Source: Pachyseris speciosa (lineage: Eukaryota; Cnidaria; Anthozoa; Scleractinia; Pachyseridae). Taken from it: a stretch of DNA of 64,000 nucleotides. Numbering within the stretch: position 1 is the first letter of the stretch; every line of letters begins with the position of its first letter. The stretch spans positions 422,501 to 486,500 of the forward strand of contig JAEMWC010000552.1 of the NCBI GenBank assembly GCA_016490735.1, given 5' to 3'. Made by a program: the position numbers and the translations under genes. The notes under the pieces are model-generated. The model saw nothing but the letters and a program-made list of their open reading frames with translations. It was not told the origin of the DNA and made no database searches. Positions 63,481 through 64,000 of the stretch are shown in pieces.

Positions 63481-64000
63481 AGGTTGTTTCGTAAATCAAG
63501 AGAAAGTTGCGTGACAAGGAAGGGCAGTGGATCTACAGATTAGGAACATTGTTCTAGCACACAATAAAAGATGATGATGGTTTTTATGGATAAAACAAGA
63601 AAAACCGTGTAAGCGCCTGCAGAAGATGACGTAATTTGTCCGTGGGGTTTTTATTAGTCATTCGTTTTCATGCGCGTGCGTTGCCTTGACAATTCAGCAA
63701 TTTAAAAAGTGTTCAACGAAGTTACGGGCTGTTTACATGGAGGCAGGAAGAAGATCCTAGAGGGTGAACCAACTTTTCGTTTGGTTTACATGCAGAAATT
63801 TCGGTCACACTGAATCACCCTGAAGAAGATCACTGAATGTGGTGTTACGAAAAGAAATTGTGTTTTCTCCTCATTTGTGATTTATTTATATTTGTATTTA
63901 TGAGTACGGAAGAAAGAGATGCTTGTGACAAGTTTATATATATATATATTTACAGTGTATATATTTTTTCCTTTTTTCGACATTTCTTTGTATGATCTTC
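63481..64000. other. Noncoding DNA at the right edge
   Basis: Ends with a TATATATATATA tract near 63940. No gene seen. Confidence 0.4.

Overview
The window reads as a cnidarian (probably stony coral) nuclear genome segment that carries a large integrated Polinton/Maverick-type DNA element (adintovirus-like) in the first ~19.2 kb. The rest is AT-rich, repeat-dense host DNA with spliced exons, LINE and Penelope-like retroelements, tRNA-derived SINEs and many inverted-repeat DNA transposons. The cnidarian call is an inference from repeat content (2A-bearing LINE, coral-like RecQ and zinc-finger-RT fragments, Thr-tRNA-like SINEs), not a database result.

Region 1 (1-19218): the viral element. Its left end lies outside the window. 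On the minus strand (1-6562) are a membrane-protein-like partial gene, an unknown protein, two collagen-headed fiber-like loci (655-1674 and 1692-5715), an Asn/Gly-repeat miniprotein and an A32/FtsK-like packaging ATPase. On the plus strand (6599-18109) are two small unknown proteins, a putative penton, an AT-hook basic protein, the major capsid protein, a pX-like hydrophobic/basic virion protein, an adenain-like protease, a DUF5679-like zinc ribbon, a phospholipase A2-like protein, a DDE integrase with a chromodomain, a BRO-N/nuclease protein, an AT-hook zinc-finger protein and a protein-primed family B DNA polymerase. Together these would cover replication, integration, capsid building, genome packaging, maturation and attachment. 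At least seven loci are broken by single-base frame changes or in-frame stops, so this copy is degraded or carries assembly indels. The right end (18110-19218) is noncoding and packed with perfect inverted repeats and short tandem repeats.

A previously unstated regularity stands out. Six virion or morphogenesis genes have TCTAA starting exactly 16 nt before the ATG, and two more have it at 17 and 13 nt, often with a TATATG start. The polymerase, BRO and zinc-finger genes lack it. This resembles the TCTA-core late promoter reported for Cafeteria roenbergensis virus and mavirus.

Region 2 (19219-37600): host DNA with several short nonautonomous DNA transposons with clean target-site duplications (19918-20998, 27945-28647, 37121-37589), a LINE remnant split by another small element, local tandem duplications, and six phase-consistent minus-strand exons (29609-34224) that look like the GAIN-side ectodomain of an adhesion GPCR. 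A RecQ-like helicase fragment lies antisense in one of its introns.

Region 3 (37994-64000): a retroelement graveyard. It holds an endonuclease fragment of a LINE, a Penelope-like element (minus) split by a CR1/L2-type LINE whose ORF carries a 2A-like DVELNPGP motif, a PIF/Harbinger transposase pseudogene, a 5.7 kb TTAA-flanked long-inverted-repeat element with nested small elements, a LINE C-terminal fragment, a cluster of tRNA-Thr-like SINE units inserted in an L1/Tx1-type LINE (minus), and a second Penelope-like copy (plus).
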